Below, in pieces: positions 44,416-53,484 of a stretch of 61,127 nt of DNA. The stretch spans positions 1-61,127 of the forward strand of contig JAWSUT010000020.1 in the NCBI GenBank assembly GCA_033549345.1. The letters are read 5' to 3'. Positions within the stretch are counted from its first letter, which is position 1. Every line of letters begins with the position of its first letter. The notes under the pieces are model-generated. The model saw only the letters and a program-made list of their open reading frames with translations, did no database searches and was not told the DNA's origin. The translations under genes were made by a program, and so were the position numbers. Source of the stretch: JAWSUT01 sp033549345. GTDB taxonomy: Bacteria; Bacillota; Dethiobacteria; Dethiobacterales; Dethiobacteraceae.

Positions 44416-47400
44416 TTACGCTGTGGCACCGGATGCTTCCGTATCCGCTTCGCGCAGCCGGACGGAAATCTGTTTCGACACACCGGATTCTTCCATGGTA
44501 ACACCATAGAGAATATCGGCCTGCTCCATGGTTTTCCGGCGGTGGGAAATCAGAATAAACTGTGTTTCATCGCTCAGGCTGCGCAAGAATCCGGTAAACC
44601 GGGCGAGGTTTGCCTCATCCAGAGCGGCTTCGATTTCGTCAAGAATACAAAACGGAGTCGGTTTAACCTGCAAAAAGGCAAACAGCAGGGCTATGGCGGT
44701 CAGCGCTTTTTCTCCCCCCGAGAGAAGCGACAGATGCTGCAGTTTTTTCCCCGGCGGCTGCGCCACGATTTCCACACCGGCCTCCAGCGGATTCTCCGGA
44801 TCGGTCAGCCGCAAATAGGCCCGGCCGCCGCCAAACAGCTCTTTAAAGACCTGGCTGAAATGCTCGTTAATCACTGCAAAAGAGGATACAAATTTTTCCC
44901 CCATCCGGCTGTCAATCTCCCGAATGATGCGCAGCAGGTCCTTCTCCCCTTCCCGCAGGTCGTCACGCTGGCCGACAAGAAATTCAACCCGCTCTGATAC
45001 CCGGGTATATTCTTCAATGGCTCCGAGATTCACAGTCCCCAGCCCGGCAATCTGTTCTTTCAGGTTCCCGATAGCTGCCACAGCAGCACCCCGGTCTTCC
45101 ACCGGCCTTGCCTGGGCCTGTGCATCAGCAAACTCCAATTCCCAGCTTTCGCGCAGCCTGTCTAATACCGTCTGCAGTTCTACTTCCACCCTTCCGCGTT
45201 CCATCTCCTGGCGGGCCTGCTTTCTTTCCAGTCCGGAGAGTGTTTTTTCAAGACGGCGCAGATTCTCTGACTCCTCCCGAAACGCGGTGGACATCGCTTT
45301 GAGGCTGTTTTCCCTTTTCACCAGACCTGCCAGCAGCGCGTTGCGCTTTTCTTCCAGCACAGCCGCCTCCTCCGTGCTTTCGGCCGCTGTCCCTTCCAGC
45401 TCCAGCAGAAGTGTTTTCTGGCTGCGGATTTCTTCTTCTTTTTGCAACCGCTGGCGGGAAATCCGGTCGGTTTCCTTCTTCAGACGCTCAAGCTCATCTT
45501 CATTATGCTCCTGCTGCTTATGCAAAGAGGCCAGACGAACCCGGCATTCTGTATATCGTTCGCGCAGGCTGCGTTTCTCCTGCTCCCGGGCCGACAGCAA
45601 CCCGGCAAGTCTGGCGGCCTCACAGCGAAGCTCTGTTTCTCTTTCCTGGCTTACGGCCAGTTTTTCGGCGATACCGGACAAGCCGGTACGGCATGTTTCC
45701 CACCTGGACCGCAGTGTTTTTGCGTTGGCATCCTGTGTGGATAGGGTGGTTTCTGCCGCTTCAATCTGGCTTATCAGGTACGCTGCGTCATTTTCTGTAA
45801 TTTTTAGTTCCATGTCCAGTTTACGGACGGCGTCCTCAAGGGAAGCGGCTTCGGCTGCCTCTGCCGCCTGTTCACTTGTTATTTGCTCAATTTCCTTAGC
45901 AATGGCCATACGTTCTGTCTCTTTTTGCCGCAATATTTGCCGCAGCTCGTCCACTTCCCTGCGGCGGGACAAAACTCCGGACTGTTTTTTATCAAAACCA
46001 CCGGTTATTGCGCCACCGGGTAAAATTACATCGCCTTCAAGCGTTACAACCCGTTCCCGGAAACCGAGCACTTTTGCGGCAGTCACAGCAATATCCAGGT
46101 CAGCAACCAGATGGACCCGCCCCAAAAGGGATTCAACCACAGGCCGGAAACGCTCTTCGGTGCTAACCAGGTCTGCAGCCACGCCGATATACCCCGCCAC
46201 GGACTTCAGCTGTGCAGGAGCGTCAGCACGCTTGCGGACATCGAGAATGTTAAGGGGCAGAAAAGTGGCACGCCCCCCTTTTGTTTTCTTTAAATATGTG
46301 ATGGCCTCTTTGGCCACCTTGTCGTTTTCGGCTACCAGATTCTGCAGCGCAGGCCCCGCAGCGGCCTCCACCGCTGTCACATACCTGGCGGGGACATCAA
46401 CCAGATCGGCCACTGTCCCGAAAACTGCAGGGAAGGACCCCTGTTCTTTTTTGGCCGTAAGTACAGATTTTACACCCTGGAAGTAGCCTGCCATGGCTTC
46501 TTCCAGTTCAGTAAGCAAACGGAGCCGACCCTGCGCATCCAGACGTTCTTTTTCCGTCTTTTCCCGTTGTGCTGTTTGCTTTTGGGCACGCGCAGCCAGT
46601 GTTTCCACCGATTTTTTCCTAACCTGAATCTGCTGCAGCTTCTCTGTCTTTTGCCGGCTTAATTCAGCCAGTTTAAGGGCCAGCGCCTCATTACTTTGCT
46701 GCAGCTCCGCCAGCTTTGCGCACCCGGCTTCCCGCAGGGCAGCTGTTTCACTCTCTTTTTCTGCTAACTGCTGCAGTTCCATGTCAAGCCGGTCATGTTC
46801 GGATTGCAGACGCCGGATCTCCGGCATCAGCTTGTCCAACTCATCCCTGCAGGCATTTGAGCGCAGCGCTTCCGGCGATGCATCCAAAGAGGTCAACTCA
46901 TCCTCGGCAGCCTGCAAATCTTCCTGCGCGCGGCTAAGGTTGCGTTTTACATCATCGATTTGTTTATGTATTCGTGCTGTCTCTTCACTCACAGTTTCAG
47001 TTTGTCTGTCGTACTCGCCGATGGCTCCTTTGCCCTCATCAATGCGGTATTCTACGCTGCTGTGTTTCTCCCGTATGACCGCAGTCTGTCCCTGAAGCTT
47101 TTCAAGACTTGAGTTAAGCTGCTGTACTTCACGCTGCAGAGCGCTGAGGGCTGCCTGTTCTTCGTCCAACGCCAGCTGCTGCTGGGTTAATTCATTCTCC
47201 CTGTGCGTAACAGCCGTTTGCTGGTCTATCAGTTCGTCGGCAGCAGCCTTTACTTTACCGTCAAGCTCATACCAGCGGGTGCGCAGCAGGCCGGCATCAT
47301 AAACGTAAAGGTCAATTTCATTTGTTTTCAATTCATCACGGAGACGAAGATAATTCCGTGCCGCATCTGCCTGCATGGAGAGCGGTTCCAACTGGCCGGA

Positions 47401-47994
47401 GAGTTCATTGATAATGTCACCGACACGCAGCAGATTCTCCGCTGTTTCGGCAAGACGGCGCTGTGCTTCGCGTTTACGGCTTTTATACTTAAGAATCCCT
47501 GCCGCTTCTTCGAAAATCTGGCGTCGCTCCTCAGGGCGAGCATTGAGGATTTCATCCACGCGGCCCTGGCCAATAAAAGAATAGGCTTCCTTGCCGATCC
47601 CGGTATCCATAAACAATTCCAGAATATCTTTTAAGCGGCAGGGCCGCTTATTAAGCAGGTATTCACTTTCACCGTTTCGGTAGATGCGGCGGGCTACCGA
47701 CACTTCCTTATAGTCCAGGCCCAGGGCGCCCTCGCTGTTATCCAGAGTAATGGCTACCTCGGCAAAGCTAAGCGGTTTACGGTTCGCACTGCCGTTAAAG
47801 ATAATATCATCCATCCGCGCACCGCGCAGGTGCCGGGCACTTTGCTCTCCAAACACCCAGCGGACAGCATCGGTAATGTTGCTTTTACCGCAGCCGTTTG
47901 GCCCGACCACAACGGTAATACCGGGTGTCAGCTCGAATGTTGTCTTATCAGCAAACGATTTAAATCCATGCATTTCCAAACGTTTGACAAACAA
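44416..47994 (-). CDS. smc: Chromosome segregation protein SMC
   Basis: The 1192-residue protein folds and separates the chromosome with ScpA/ScpB. Its N terminus has 'MFVKRLEMHGFKSFADKTTF' and the Walker A 'VVGPNGCGKSNITDA'. Coiled coils run at about 165-500 and 675-1030, with the hinge at about 510-660 ('GYIGVAADLVSTEERFRPVV'). The C-terminal ATPase signature is 'LSLLSGGEKALTAIALLFA', followed by 'CILDEIEAALDEANLARF'. Translation begins at TTG 47994 after GGGGGT. All ATPase motifs are intact. Confidence 0.97.
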   Translation of the reverse strand: MFVKRLEMHGFKSFADKTTFELTPGITVVVGPNGCGKSNITDAVRWVFGEQSARHLRGARMDDIIFNGSANRKPLSFAEVAITLDNSEGALGLDYKEVSVARRIYRNGESEYLLNKRPCRLKDILELFMDTGIGKEAYSFIGQGRVDEILNARPEERRQIFEEAAGILKYKSRKREAQRRLAETAENLLRVGDIINELSGQLEPLSMQADAARNYLRLRDELKTNEIDLYVYDAGLLRTRWYELDGKVKAAADELIDQQTAVTHRENELTQQQLALDEEQAALSALQREVQQLNSSLEKLQGQTAVIREKHSSVEYRIDEGKGAIGEYDRQTETVSEETARIHKQIDDVKRNLSRAQEDLQAAEDELTSLDASPEALRSNACRDELDKLMPEIRRLQSEHDRLDMELQQLAEKESETAALREAGCAKLAELQQSNEALALKLAELSRQKTEKLQQIQVRKKSVETLAARAQKQTAQREKTEKERLDAQGRLRLLTELEEAMAGYFQGVKSVLTAKKEQGSFPAVFGTVADLVDVPARYVTAVEAAAGPALQNLVAENDKVAKEAITYLKKTKGGRATFLPLNILDVRKRADAPAQLKSVAGYIGVAADLVSTEERFRPVVESLLGRVHLVADLDIAVTAAKVLGFRERVVTLEGDVILPGGAITGGFDKKQSGVLSRRREVDELRQILRQKETERMAIAKEIEQITSEQAAEAAEAASLEDAVRKLDMELKITENDAAYLISQIEAAETTLSTQDANAKTLRSRWETCRTGLSGIAEKLAVSQERETELRCEAARLAGLLSAREQEKRSLRERYTECRVRLASLHKQQEHNEDELERLKKETDRISRQRLQKEEEIRSQKTLLLELEGTAAESTEEAAVLEEKRNALLAGLVKRENSLKAMSTAFREESENLRRLEKTLSGLERKQARQEMERGRVEVELQTVLDRLRESWELEFADAQAQARPVEDRGAAVAAIGNLKEQIAGLGTVNLGAIEEYTRVSERVEFLVGQRDDLREGEKDLLRIIREIDSRMGEKFVSSFAVINEHFSQVFKELFGGGRAYLRLTDPENPLEAGVEIVAQPPGKKLQHLSLLSGGEKALTAIALLFAFLQVKPTPFCILDEIEAALDEANLARFTGFLRSLSDETQFILISHRRKTMEQADILYGVTMEESGVSKQISVRLREADTEASGATA

Positions 47995-48034
47995 AGCAGT
48001 ACCCCCTATGATTCGACAGTATTAAAAATACCCG

Positions 48035-48062
48035 TAAAAATACCTGCTTGGCTTCAAGCAGG
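48035..48062 (-). terminator. Terminator between spoVS and smc
   Basis: CCTGCTTG/CAAGCAGG with a four-base loop is followed on the minus strand by TATTTTTA. It ends the spoVS transcript before smc, so read-through into smc should be limited. Confidence 0.75.
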
Positions 48063-48079
48063 CAAAAGGGTTCTGTTTT

Positions 48080-48340
48080 CTAGCGTGGCTCGACAATAAA
48101 CCTGATTGCTGTCCTCGTTTCCTGATCGATAGTGATTTCAGCAAAAGCAGGAATAGTAATCAGGTCGATGCCGTTTGGCGCTACAAAACCACGACAGATG
48201 GCAATCGCTTTCACAGACTGATTCACAGCGCCTGCACCCACAGCCTGAATTTCAGCTTTTCCATTTTCACGGATAACGGCAGCCAGGGCACCAGCAACTG
48301 ACTTGGGACTGGATTGCGCAGAAACTTTCAACACTTCCAT
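48080..48340 (-). CDS. spoVS: Stage V sporulation protein S
   Basis: The 86-residue protein 'MEVLKVSAQSSPKSVAGALA' matches SpoVS, a small Alba-like protein needed for stage V of sporulation. It is nearly full family length. AAGGAGG precedes ATG 48340. It is inserted between rnc and smc, which in most Firmicutes adjoin, and has its own sigma-H-like promoter and a terminator. Confidence 0.95.
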   Translation of the reverse strand: MEVLKVSAQSSPKSVAGALAAVIRENGKAEIQAVGAGAVNQSVKAIAICRGFVAPNGIDLITIPAFAEITIDQETRTAIRFIVEPR

Positions 48341-48426
48341 GCGATGATTTCCTCCTTCTAAAGTTCATCTATCGCTGCAACGTTGATTTCTTCTATATGC
48401 CGAATATTTCCATTGTTGTTATAGTT

Positions 48427-48454
48427 ATTCGTGACTGCGCAAACAAATTCCTGC
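48427..48454 (-). promoter_or_regulatory. Sigma-H-like promoter of spoVS
   Basis: On the minus strand GCAGGAATT is followed after 12 bases by CACGAAT. The recalled sigma-H consensus is RnAGGAwWW with RnnGAAT after 11-12 bases, so nearly all conserved positions match. spoVS is a known sigma-H target in Bacillus. The site lies in the short gap after rnc. Confidence 0.6.
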
Positions 48455-48469
48455 AGTAGCCATAATTTA

Positions 48470-49171
48470 TTATTCTTGAGGCTCCAAATGTTCATAGGCC
48501 ACACGTGCGGCTTCCTGCTCCGCTTCCTTTTTGGACCGGCCGCTTCCTTCACCAAGAACACGTTTATTTAATATAAGCTGGGCTACGAAAACTTTGGAGT
48601 GGTCCGGGCCTTCCTCTTTGACAATTCTGTATTCAGGAGTTACAGACATGGCAGCCTGCGTGTATTCCTGCATGAGAGTTTTGTAATCGTGACGAAGGCA
48701 GCCGCGAGAGATATCATCCAATAATGGCGTAAACATTGTTTCAACCACATGTCGCACAGCGGCAAAGCCGAGATCAAGATAAATTGCCCCCAGGAGTGCT
48801 TCCAGGGCGTCGGCTAAAAGAGACGGCCGCTGCCGGCCGCCGCTTGCAGCTTCTCCTTTGCCCAGGCGCAAATAGTCACCCAGGTTCAGCGCATTGGCCA
48901 ACCGGAACAGTGATTCCTCACAGACCATCCCGGCCCGGAAACGGGTCAGCTTGCCCTCAGGAAGCTCGGGAAAGCGTAAATACAAGGCTTCCGAAACGGT
49001 CAGTTCCAACACAGCATCACCCAGAAATTCCAGTCGCTCATTATGTGCGTGGCTGCCAAGGCCGTGTTCATGCGCATAAGATGAATGGGTAAGCGCCTGC
49101 AGGTAGGTCTCCCGGTTATGCGGTTCTATATTCAGTTTTGGAAAAAGGTCTTGCAGGTCTTTTCTGCCCAT
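48470..49171 (-). CDS. rnc: Ribonuclease III
   Basis: It cuts double-stranded RNA, including pre-rRNA. The 233-residue protein has the signature 'HNERLEFLGDAVLELTVSEA' (catalytic Glu and Asp), 'DALEALLGAIYLDLG' and a C-terminal dsRNA-binding domain ('GSGRSKKEAEQEAARVAY'). ATG 49171 is preferred because GGTGAGG lies upstream; a GTG at 49180 lacks a site. It follows fabF by 15 bases. Confidence 0.95.
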   Translation of the reverse strand: MGRKDLQDLFPKLNIEPHNRETYLQALTHSSYAHEHGLGSHAHNERLEFLGDAVLELTVSEALYLRFPELPEGKLTRFRAGMVCEESLFRLANALNLGDYLRLGKGEAASGGRQRPSLLADALEALLGAIYLDLGFAAVRHVVETMFTPLLDDISRGCLRHDYKTLMQEYTQAAMSVTPEYRIVKEEGPDHSKVFVAQLILNKRVLGEGSGRSKKEAEQEAARVAYEHLEPQE

Positions 49172-49186
49172 AGGCCTCACCGTTAT

Positions 49187-50428
49187 TTATTCACTGTATT
49201 TTTTGAGAATTAATGACGCATTCGTGCCACCAAAACCAAAGGAATTTGACATGGCAACGGATACGGGACGTTTAACAGGTTGGTTGGGAGTGTAATCCAG
49301 GTCGCATTCGGGGTCGGGATTTTCATAATTGACTGTGGGCGGAATTACACCATTACCGATGGCCAGCGCGCAAACAATCGCTTCCACGCCGCCGGCTGCT
49401 CCCAGCAGATGGCCGGTCATGGATTTGGTTGAGCTGACGGCCAGTTTATAAGCATGCTCACCAAACACAGTTTTTATAGCAGCAGATTCCGTCTTGTCAT
49501 TTAAACCGGTCGACGTTCCATGCGCATTAATATAATCCATCACTTCCGGTTCCAGGTCCGAGTCTGCCAGGGCCATGCCCATGCAGCGGCGCGCGCCGGA
49601 GCCGTCAGGGTCGGGTGCAGTGATGTGGTATGCATCACCGGACAGGCCGTAACCCGCCACTTCGGCATAGATTGTGGCACCTCTGGCCAGAGCATGCTCC
49701 AGAGATTCCAGCACAACAACGCCTGAACCTTCTCCCATGACAAATCCGTCACGGTCACGGTCAAAGGGGCGTGAAGCCCGCTCCGGGTCATCATTGCGGG
49801 AAGACATGGCACGCATAGCACAGAAACCGGCAAAAGCAATGGGAGAAAACGCCGCTTCTGTGCCGCCGGCTACCATAACATCGGCAGCCCCCAGCTGAAT
49901 CGTTTTAAACGCCTCACCAATGGAGTGCGTTCCTGTGGCACAGGCCGTAACGATGGTGGTATTAGGGCCTTTGAGGCCAAATTCAATGGAAATATATCCT
50001 GATGCCATGTTGGCAATCAGCATCGGCACAAAAAACGGGCTGATGCGGCGCGGGCCCTTTTCTTTGAGAACAGCAATCTGTTCCTCGATGGTAATTATAC
50101 CGCCAATGCCAGAGCCTACCGAAACTCCGGCGCGTTCCCTGTCAATCGCATCCAAGTCCAGTTTTGCATCATCAATAGCCATTTTGGCTGCCGCAACGCC
50201 GAACTGGCCGAAACGATCCATGCGGCGTGCTTCTTTTTTATCAATAAAATCGTGTGGATTAAAGTCTTTAATTTCCGCACCAATTTGTGTGGGATAATCA
50301 TCAACATTAAAGCTTGATACAGGGGAAATTCCGGACTTGCCTGCACATAAATTGGCCCAAAACGTGTCTTTCCCAATACCGACAGGCGTAACTGCACCCA
50401 TGCCGGTAATGACCACGCGTCGTTTCAT
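49187..50428 (-). CDS. fabF: Beta-ketoacyl-ACP synthase II
   Basis: It condenses malonyl-ACP with growing acyl-ACP. The 413-residue protein starts 'MKRRVVITGMGAVTPVGIGK', has the active-site Cys in 'VTACATGTHSIGEAF' and His residues in 'INAHGTSTGLND' and 'TKSMTGHLLGAAG'. It starts at ATG 50428 after GAGGTGAG, 70 bases after acpP. Confidence 0.96.
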   Translation of the reverse strand: MKRRVVITGMGAVTPVGIGKDTFWANLCAGKSGISPVSSFNVDDYPTQIGAEIKDFNPHDFIDKKEARRMDRFGQFGVAAAKMAIDDAKLDLDAIDRERAGVSVGSGIGGIITIEEQIAVLKEKGPRRISPFFVPMLIANMASGYISIEFGLKGPNTTIVTACATGTHSIGEAFKTIQLGAADVMVAGGTEAAFSPIAFAGFCAMRAMSSRNDDPERASRPFDRDRDGFVMGEGSGVVVLESLEHALARGATIYAEVAGYGLSGDAYHITAPDPDGSGARRCMGMALADSDLEPEVMDYINAHGTSTGLNDKTESAAIKTVFGEHAYKLAVSSTKSMTGHLLGAAGGVEAIVCALAIGNGVIPPTVNYENPDPECDLDYTPNQPVKRPVSVAMSNSFGFGGTNASLILKKYSE

Positions 50429-50467
50429 CCTCTCACCTCATTTAACTAGTTCGAGGCCCTCTTTAAA

Positions 50468-50490
50468 GAAGCCCTGCAGAGCAGGGCTTC
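50468..50490 (-). terminator. Hairpin between acpP and fabF, possible partial terminator
   Basis: GAAGCCCTGC and GCAGGGCTTC form a ten-base-pair stem with a three-base loop. The following T-run is short (TTTAAAG), so it likely only reduces, or protects, expression of acpP against fabF. Confidence 0.5.
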
Positions 50491-50498
50491 CGGTTCCT

Positions 50499-50726
50499 TT
50501 AGACATGGGCCTCTATGTATTTAACGACATCTCCCACTGTCTTGATATTTTCCACTTCTTCATCGGAGATCTCTAGATTGAACTCTTCCTCAAGGGCCAT
50601 AACAAGTTCTACAATATCCAAAGAGTCAGCATCCAGATCCTCAAATGAAGTTTCTTTTTTGACATCAGCTTCATCCACGCCCAGTTGCTCAACAATAAGT
50701 CCTTTAATTTTTGCAAACACGTCCAT
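50499..50726 (-). CDS. acpP: Acyl carrier protein
   Basis: The 75-residue acidic protein carries growing acyl chains on phosphopantetheine at Ser in 'DLDADSLDIVELVMALEEEF'. The start ATG 50726 is preferred over GTG 50735, since AGGAGGTG with a six-base spacer precedes it. It lies between fabG and fabF. Confidence 0.97.
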   Translation of the reverse strand: MDVFAKIKGLIVEQLGVDEADVKKETSFEDLDADSLDIVELVMALEEEFNLEISDEEVENIKTVGDVVKYIEAHV

Positions 50727-50792
50727 TTTATTCACCTCCTTCCCACTAATAGTAAGGAATCAAAAAGAAAAAGTCAAATGATACCTGCTCTC

Positions 50793-51542
50793 CTATTGCA
50801 TAACGAGTCCACCGTCAACGGCGATGACCTGTCCGGTAATGTATCCTGCCGCATCGGATGCCAAAAACGTCACAGCTTCTGCAATATCTTGCGGAGTACC
50901 CGTCCGACCCAGGGGAATTTGTTTTCGCATTTCATCTTTTGCACCCTCTGCCAGGACGGCTGTCATCTCTGTGTCGATAAAGCCGGGAGCCACCGCATTA
51001 ACTGTAATTTGCCGTGCAGCCAGTTCCCGTGCCAGAGATTTTGTCATGCCAATCAAGCCTGCTTTGGCCGCGGCATAGTTTGCCTGGCCAACACCGCCGG
51101 CAAGACCGACAACAGATGACAGATTAATAATTCTGCCCCCAGTTTTTTGCTTAAGGAGCGGTCGCATGGCCGCCTTTACGCAGTTAAAGGCGCCTGTCAG
51201 GTTGGTATCAAGCACATCCTGCCACTCCTGCGGCTTCATGCGCGCGACAATATTATCCCTGGTGATGCCGGCATTATTAATTAGTATATCAATTTTACCG
51301 AAATTATCAAGAGCAGCTTTTACCAGTTTTTCACAATCGGCAAGCTCTGCCACATTTCCCTGCACAATGGTACCGCGGCCACCGGCAGCTTCCACCGCAG
51401 CAAGCGTTTCCTGTGCTGCTGTTTCGTTGGACGAATAATTAATCACAACAGCCGCCCCCTCTTGAGCCAGGGCGATGGCAATCGCACGGCCGATCCCGCG
51501 GGATGCGCCGGTTACAATAGCCGTCTTATCTGTCAACCGCAT
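50793..51542 (-). CDS. fabG: 3-oxoacyl-ACP reductase
   Basis: This NADPH-dependent short-chain dehydrogenase has 'VTGASRGIGRAIAIALAQEG', 'NNAGITRDN', and the Ser-Tyr-Lys catalytic set ('IINLSSVVGLAGGVGQANYA', 'AAKAG'). It is 249 residues from ATG 51542; longer forms overlap fabD further. It overlaps the end of fabD by 17 bases. Confidence 0.96.
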   Translation of the reverse strand: MRLTDKTAIVTGASRGIGRAIAIALAQEGAAVVINYSSNETAAQETLAAVEAAGGRGTIVQGNVAELADCEKLVKAALDNFGKIDILINNAGITRDNIVARMKPQEWQDVLDTNLTGAFNCVKAAMRPLLKQKTGGRIINLSSVVGLAGGVGQANYAAAKAGLIGMTKSLARELAARQITVNAVAPGFIDTEMTAVLAEGAKDEMRKQIPLGRTGTPQDIAEAVTFLASDAAGYITGQVIAVDGGLVMQ

Positions 51543-52491
51543 ACTGTCCGCCTTCCTCCCCGCCAAGCATGGCAATCACTTTCTCCAGCGTTTTTACATC
51601 TTCCACCTGGTGAACCCAGACATCAGGGTTGATTTTTTTCATCAGTCCCGTCAGCGATTTTCCGGGGCCCACTTCCACAAAGGTGTCATACCCATCAGCA
51701 ATCATTTTCTCCATCGAGTCCTGCCACAACACCGCGTTACTTACCTGCCGTACAAGGGCATCCCGGATCGCGTCTGCTGACTCGATATAGTCTGCAGAAA
51801 CATTCGCCATAACAGGAAGCTGAACCGGTGAGATCGATACCTGGGCCAGCTCATCCATTAAAAGCGGCTCCACACTTTTGAGCAGGCTGCAGTGGAACGA
51901 GACGCTCACAGGAAGTTCTACGGTACGACGGGCACCCAACTCTTTGGCAAGCGCGCATGCCTTTTTTATTGCCGCTACTTCCCCGGCAATTACAATCTGA
52001 TCCGGGGCATTATAGTTTGCCGGTTCCACCACACCGACAGATGAAGCTTCCTGGCAGGCCAGCGCAACTTTATCCCGCGCCAGGCCCAGTATGGCAGCCA
52101 TGCCGCCAACACCCGGCGGAACCGCATCCTGCATCAGGCGGCCGCGCTTCTGCACGAGAGGAAGAACGTCTGTGAGGGGCATTGCGCCGGCAGCAACCAA
52201 AGCGGAATATTCCCCCAGGCTTAACCCGGCAACTCCCTTGGCCTCTATACCGTATTGCCGTAAAACTTCCAGGCAGGCAATACTAACCGTCACAATAGCA
52301 GGCTGCGTTACTTCCGTGCGTTTCAGGTCCTCTTCACTGCCGGAAAACATGATTTCCGACAGTTTCATACCCAGTGTGTCGTCAGCCATAGCAAATACCC
52401 GGCCGGCTGCATCAAAATGTTTGGCCATCTCCCTGCCCATACCCACGTACTGGGCTCCCTGGCCGGGGAAAATAAAAGCTGCCTTACCCAT
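51526..52491 (-). CDS. fabD: Malonyl-CoA:ACP transacylase
   Basis: The 321-residue protein transfers malonyl groups from CoA to ACP. It begins 'MGKAAFIFPGQGAQYVGMGR', has the active-site Ser in 'GLSLGEYSALVAAG' and the His region 'SVSFHCSLLKSVEPLL'. GAGGTGA precedes ATG 52491, after the fabK stop. Confidence 0.96.
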   Translation of the reverse strand: MGKAAFIFPGQGAQYVGMGREMAKHFDAAGRVFAMADDTLGMKLSEIMFSGSEEDLKRTEVTQPAIVTVSIACLEVLRQYGIEAKGVAGLSLGEYSALVAAGAMPLTDVLPLVQKRGRLMQDAVPPGVGGMAAILGLARDKVALACQEASSVGVVEPANYNAPDQIVIAGEVAAIKKACALAKELGARRTVELPVSVSFHCSLLKSVEPLLMDELAQVSISPVQLPVMANVSADYIESADAIRDALVRQVSNAVLWQDSMEKMIADGYDTFVEVGPGKSLTGLMKKINPDVWVHQVEDVKTLEKVIAMLGGEEGGQYAVDR

Positions 52492-52513
52492 GATTTTCAC
52501 CTCAAAGCTGGTT

Positions 52514-53461
52514 TTACCCAAAAATTTGCTGAAGTTCTTGAATAACCCGTAGTGTACCCGTTTTCAGGTCATTCATGATTTCCTGACAGGACTGTTCTTT
52601 TACTACCATAGCGGCACTTTGTCCGGCCATGATGGAACCATTGACAACATCACCGTCACGAACCGCTGCCGCAAGCTTGCCTGCACCGAACCTTTCCAGC
52701 TCTTCGGGGGTTGCTCCGGCTTTCTCCAGCTTGGCAAACTCACGTGCCAGCTTATTGTTTAAAACACGAACCGGATGGCCGGTGGACTCACCGGTCACAA
52801 CAGTGTCACGGTCCTTTGCTTTAATTACTTTCTCTTTATAACTGGGATGCACAGTACACTCGTGGGCACAAATAAACCGGGTACCCATCTGAACACCCTG
52901 GGCCCCAAGCGCCAGTGCAGCAGCTACCCCACGGCCGTCAGCAATGCCTCCGGCCGCAATCACCGGAACACGAACTGCATCCACAATCTGCGGTACCAGA
53001 ACCATCGTGGTCAGCTGGCCGATATGGCCGCCCGCTTCCAGGCCTTCGGCAATCATGGCATCAACCTCTAAACGCTCCAGACGCTTAGCCAGGGCCACGG
53101 CCGAGACCACAGGAATAATTTTCATTCCTTTTTCTTTAAAACGGTCGATGTATTTTCCGGGATTACCGGCACCTGTTGTCACAACAGGTACTTCTTCCTG
53201 ACAAAGAAGGTCAACAACCTCATCCACAAAGGGTGATAATAACATAATATTGACGCCAAACGGTTTATTTGTCAGTCGCTTCACTTTTTTTATTTCTTTT
53301 TCCAGCACATCGGCAGGCGCATTGCCGGCACCAATAATACCCAGCCCGCCCGCGTCAGACACAGCGGCTGCCAATTCACCGGTGGCAACCCAGGCCATAC
53401 CGCCCTGTAAAACAGGCACCTCAATCTCCAACACATCACAAAGCCTGGTTCGAAATGACAT
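52514..53461 (-). CDS. fabK: Enoyl-ACP reductase II (FMN)
   Basis: This FMN-dependent reductase completes each elongation cycle. It is a TIM-barrel of the nitronate-monooxygenase family with 'PVLQGGMAWVATGELAAAVS', 'AGGIADGRGVAAALALGAQG', 'VQMGTRF' and 'EAGGHIGQLTTMVLVPQI'. The start is ATG 53461 after GGAGGG. Its place between fabD and fabH supports FabK; FabI is absent from this operon, which implies triclosan-insensitive reduction. Confidence 0.92.
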   Translation of the reverse strand: MSFRTRLCDVLEIEVPVLQGGMAWVATGELAAAVSDAGGLGIIGAGNAPADVLEKEIKKVKRLTNKPFGVNIMLLSPFVDEVVDLLCQEEVPVVTTGAGNPGKYIDRFKEKGMKIIPVVSAVALAKRLERLEVDAMIAEGLEAGGHIGQLTTMVLVPQIVDAVRVPVIAAGGIADGRGVAAALALGAQGVQMGTRFICAHECTVHPSYKEKVIKAKDRDTVVTGESTGHPVRVLNNKLAREFAKLEKAGATPEELERFGAGKLAAAVRDGDVVNGSIMAGQSAAMVVKEQSCQEIMNDLKTGTLRVIQELQQIFG

Positions 53462-53484
53462 ATTCAACCCTCCTTCTCCTCTTG

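Noticed and set aside
44924..46486. Long plus-strand reading frame of about 520 residues
   Set aside because: It lies wholly antisense to smc, is very rich in Ser and Arg and has no ribosome site. It is a shadow of the smc codon bias.
48358..48561. Minus-strand 67-codon frame between spoVS and rnc
   Set aside because: Overlaps the end of rnc and the sigma-H-like promoter, lacks a ribosome site and has no domain.
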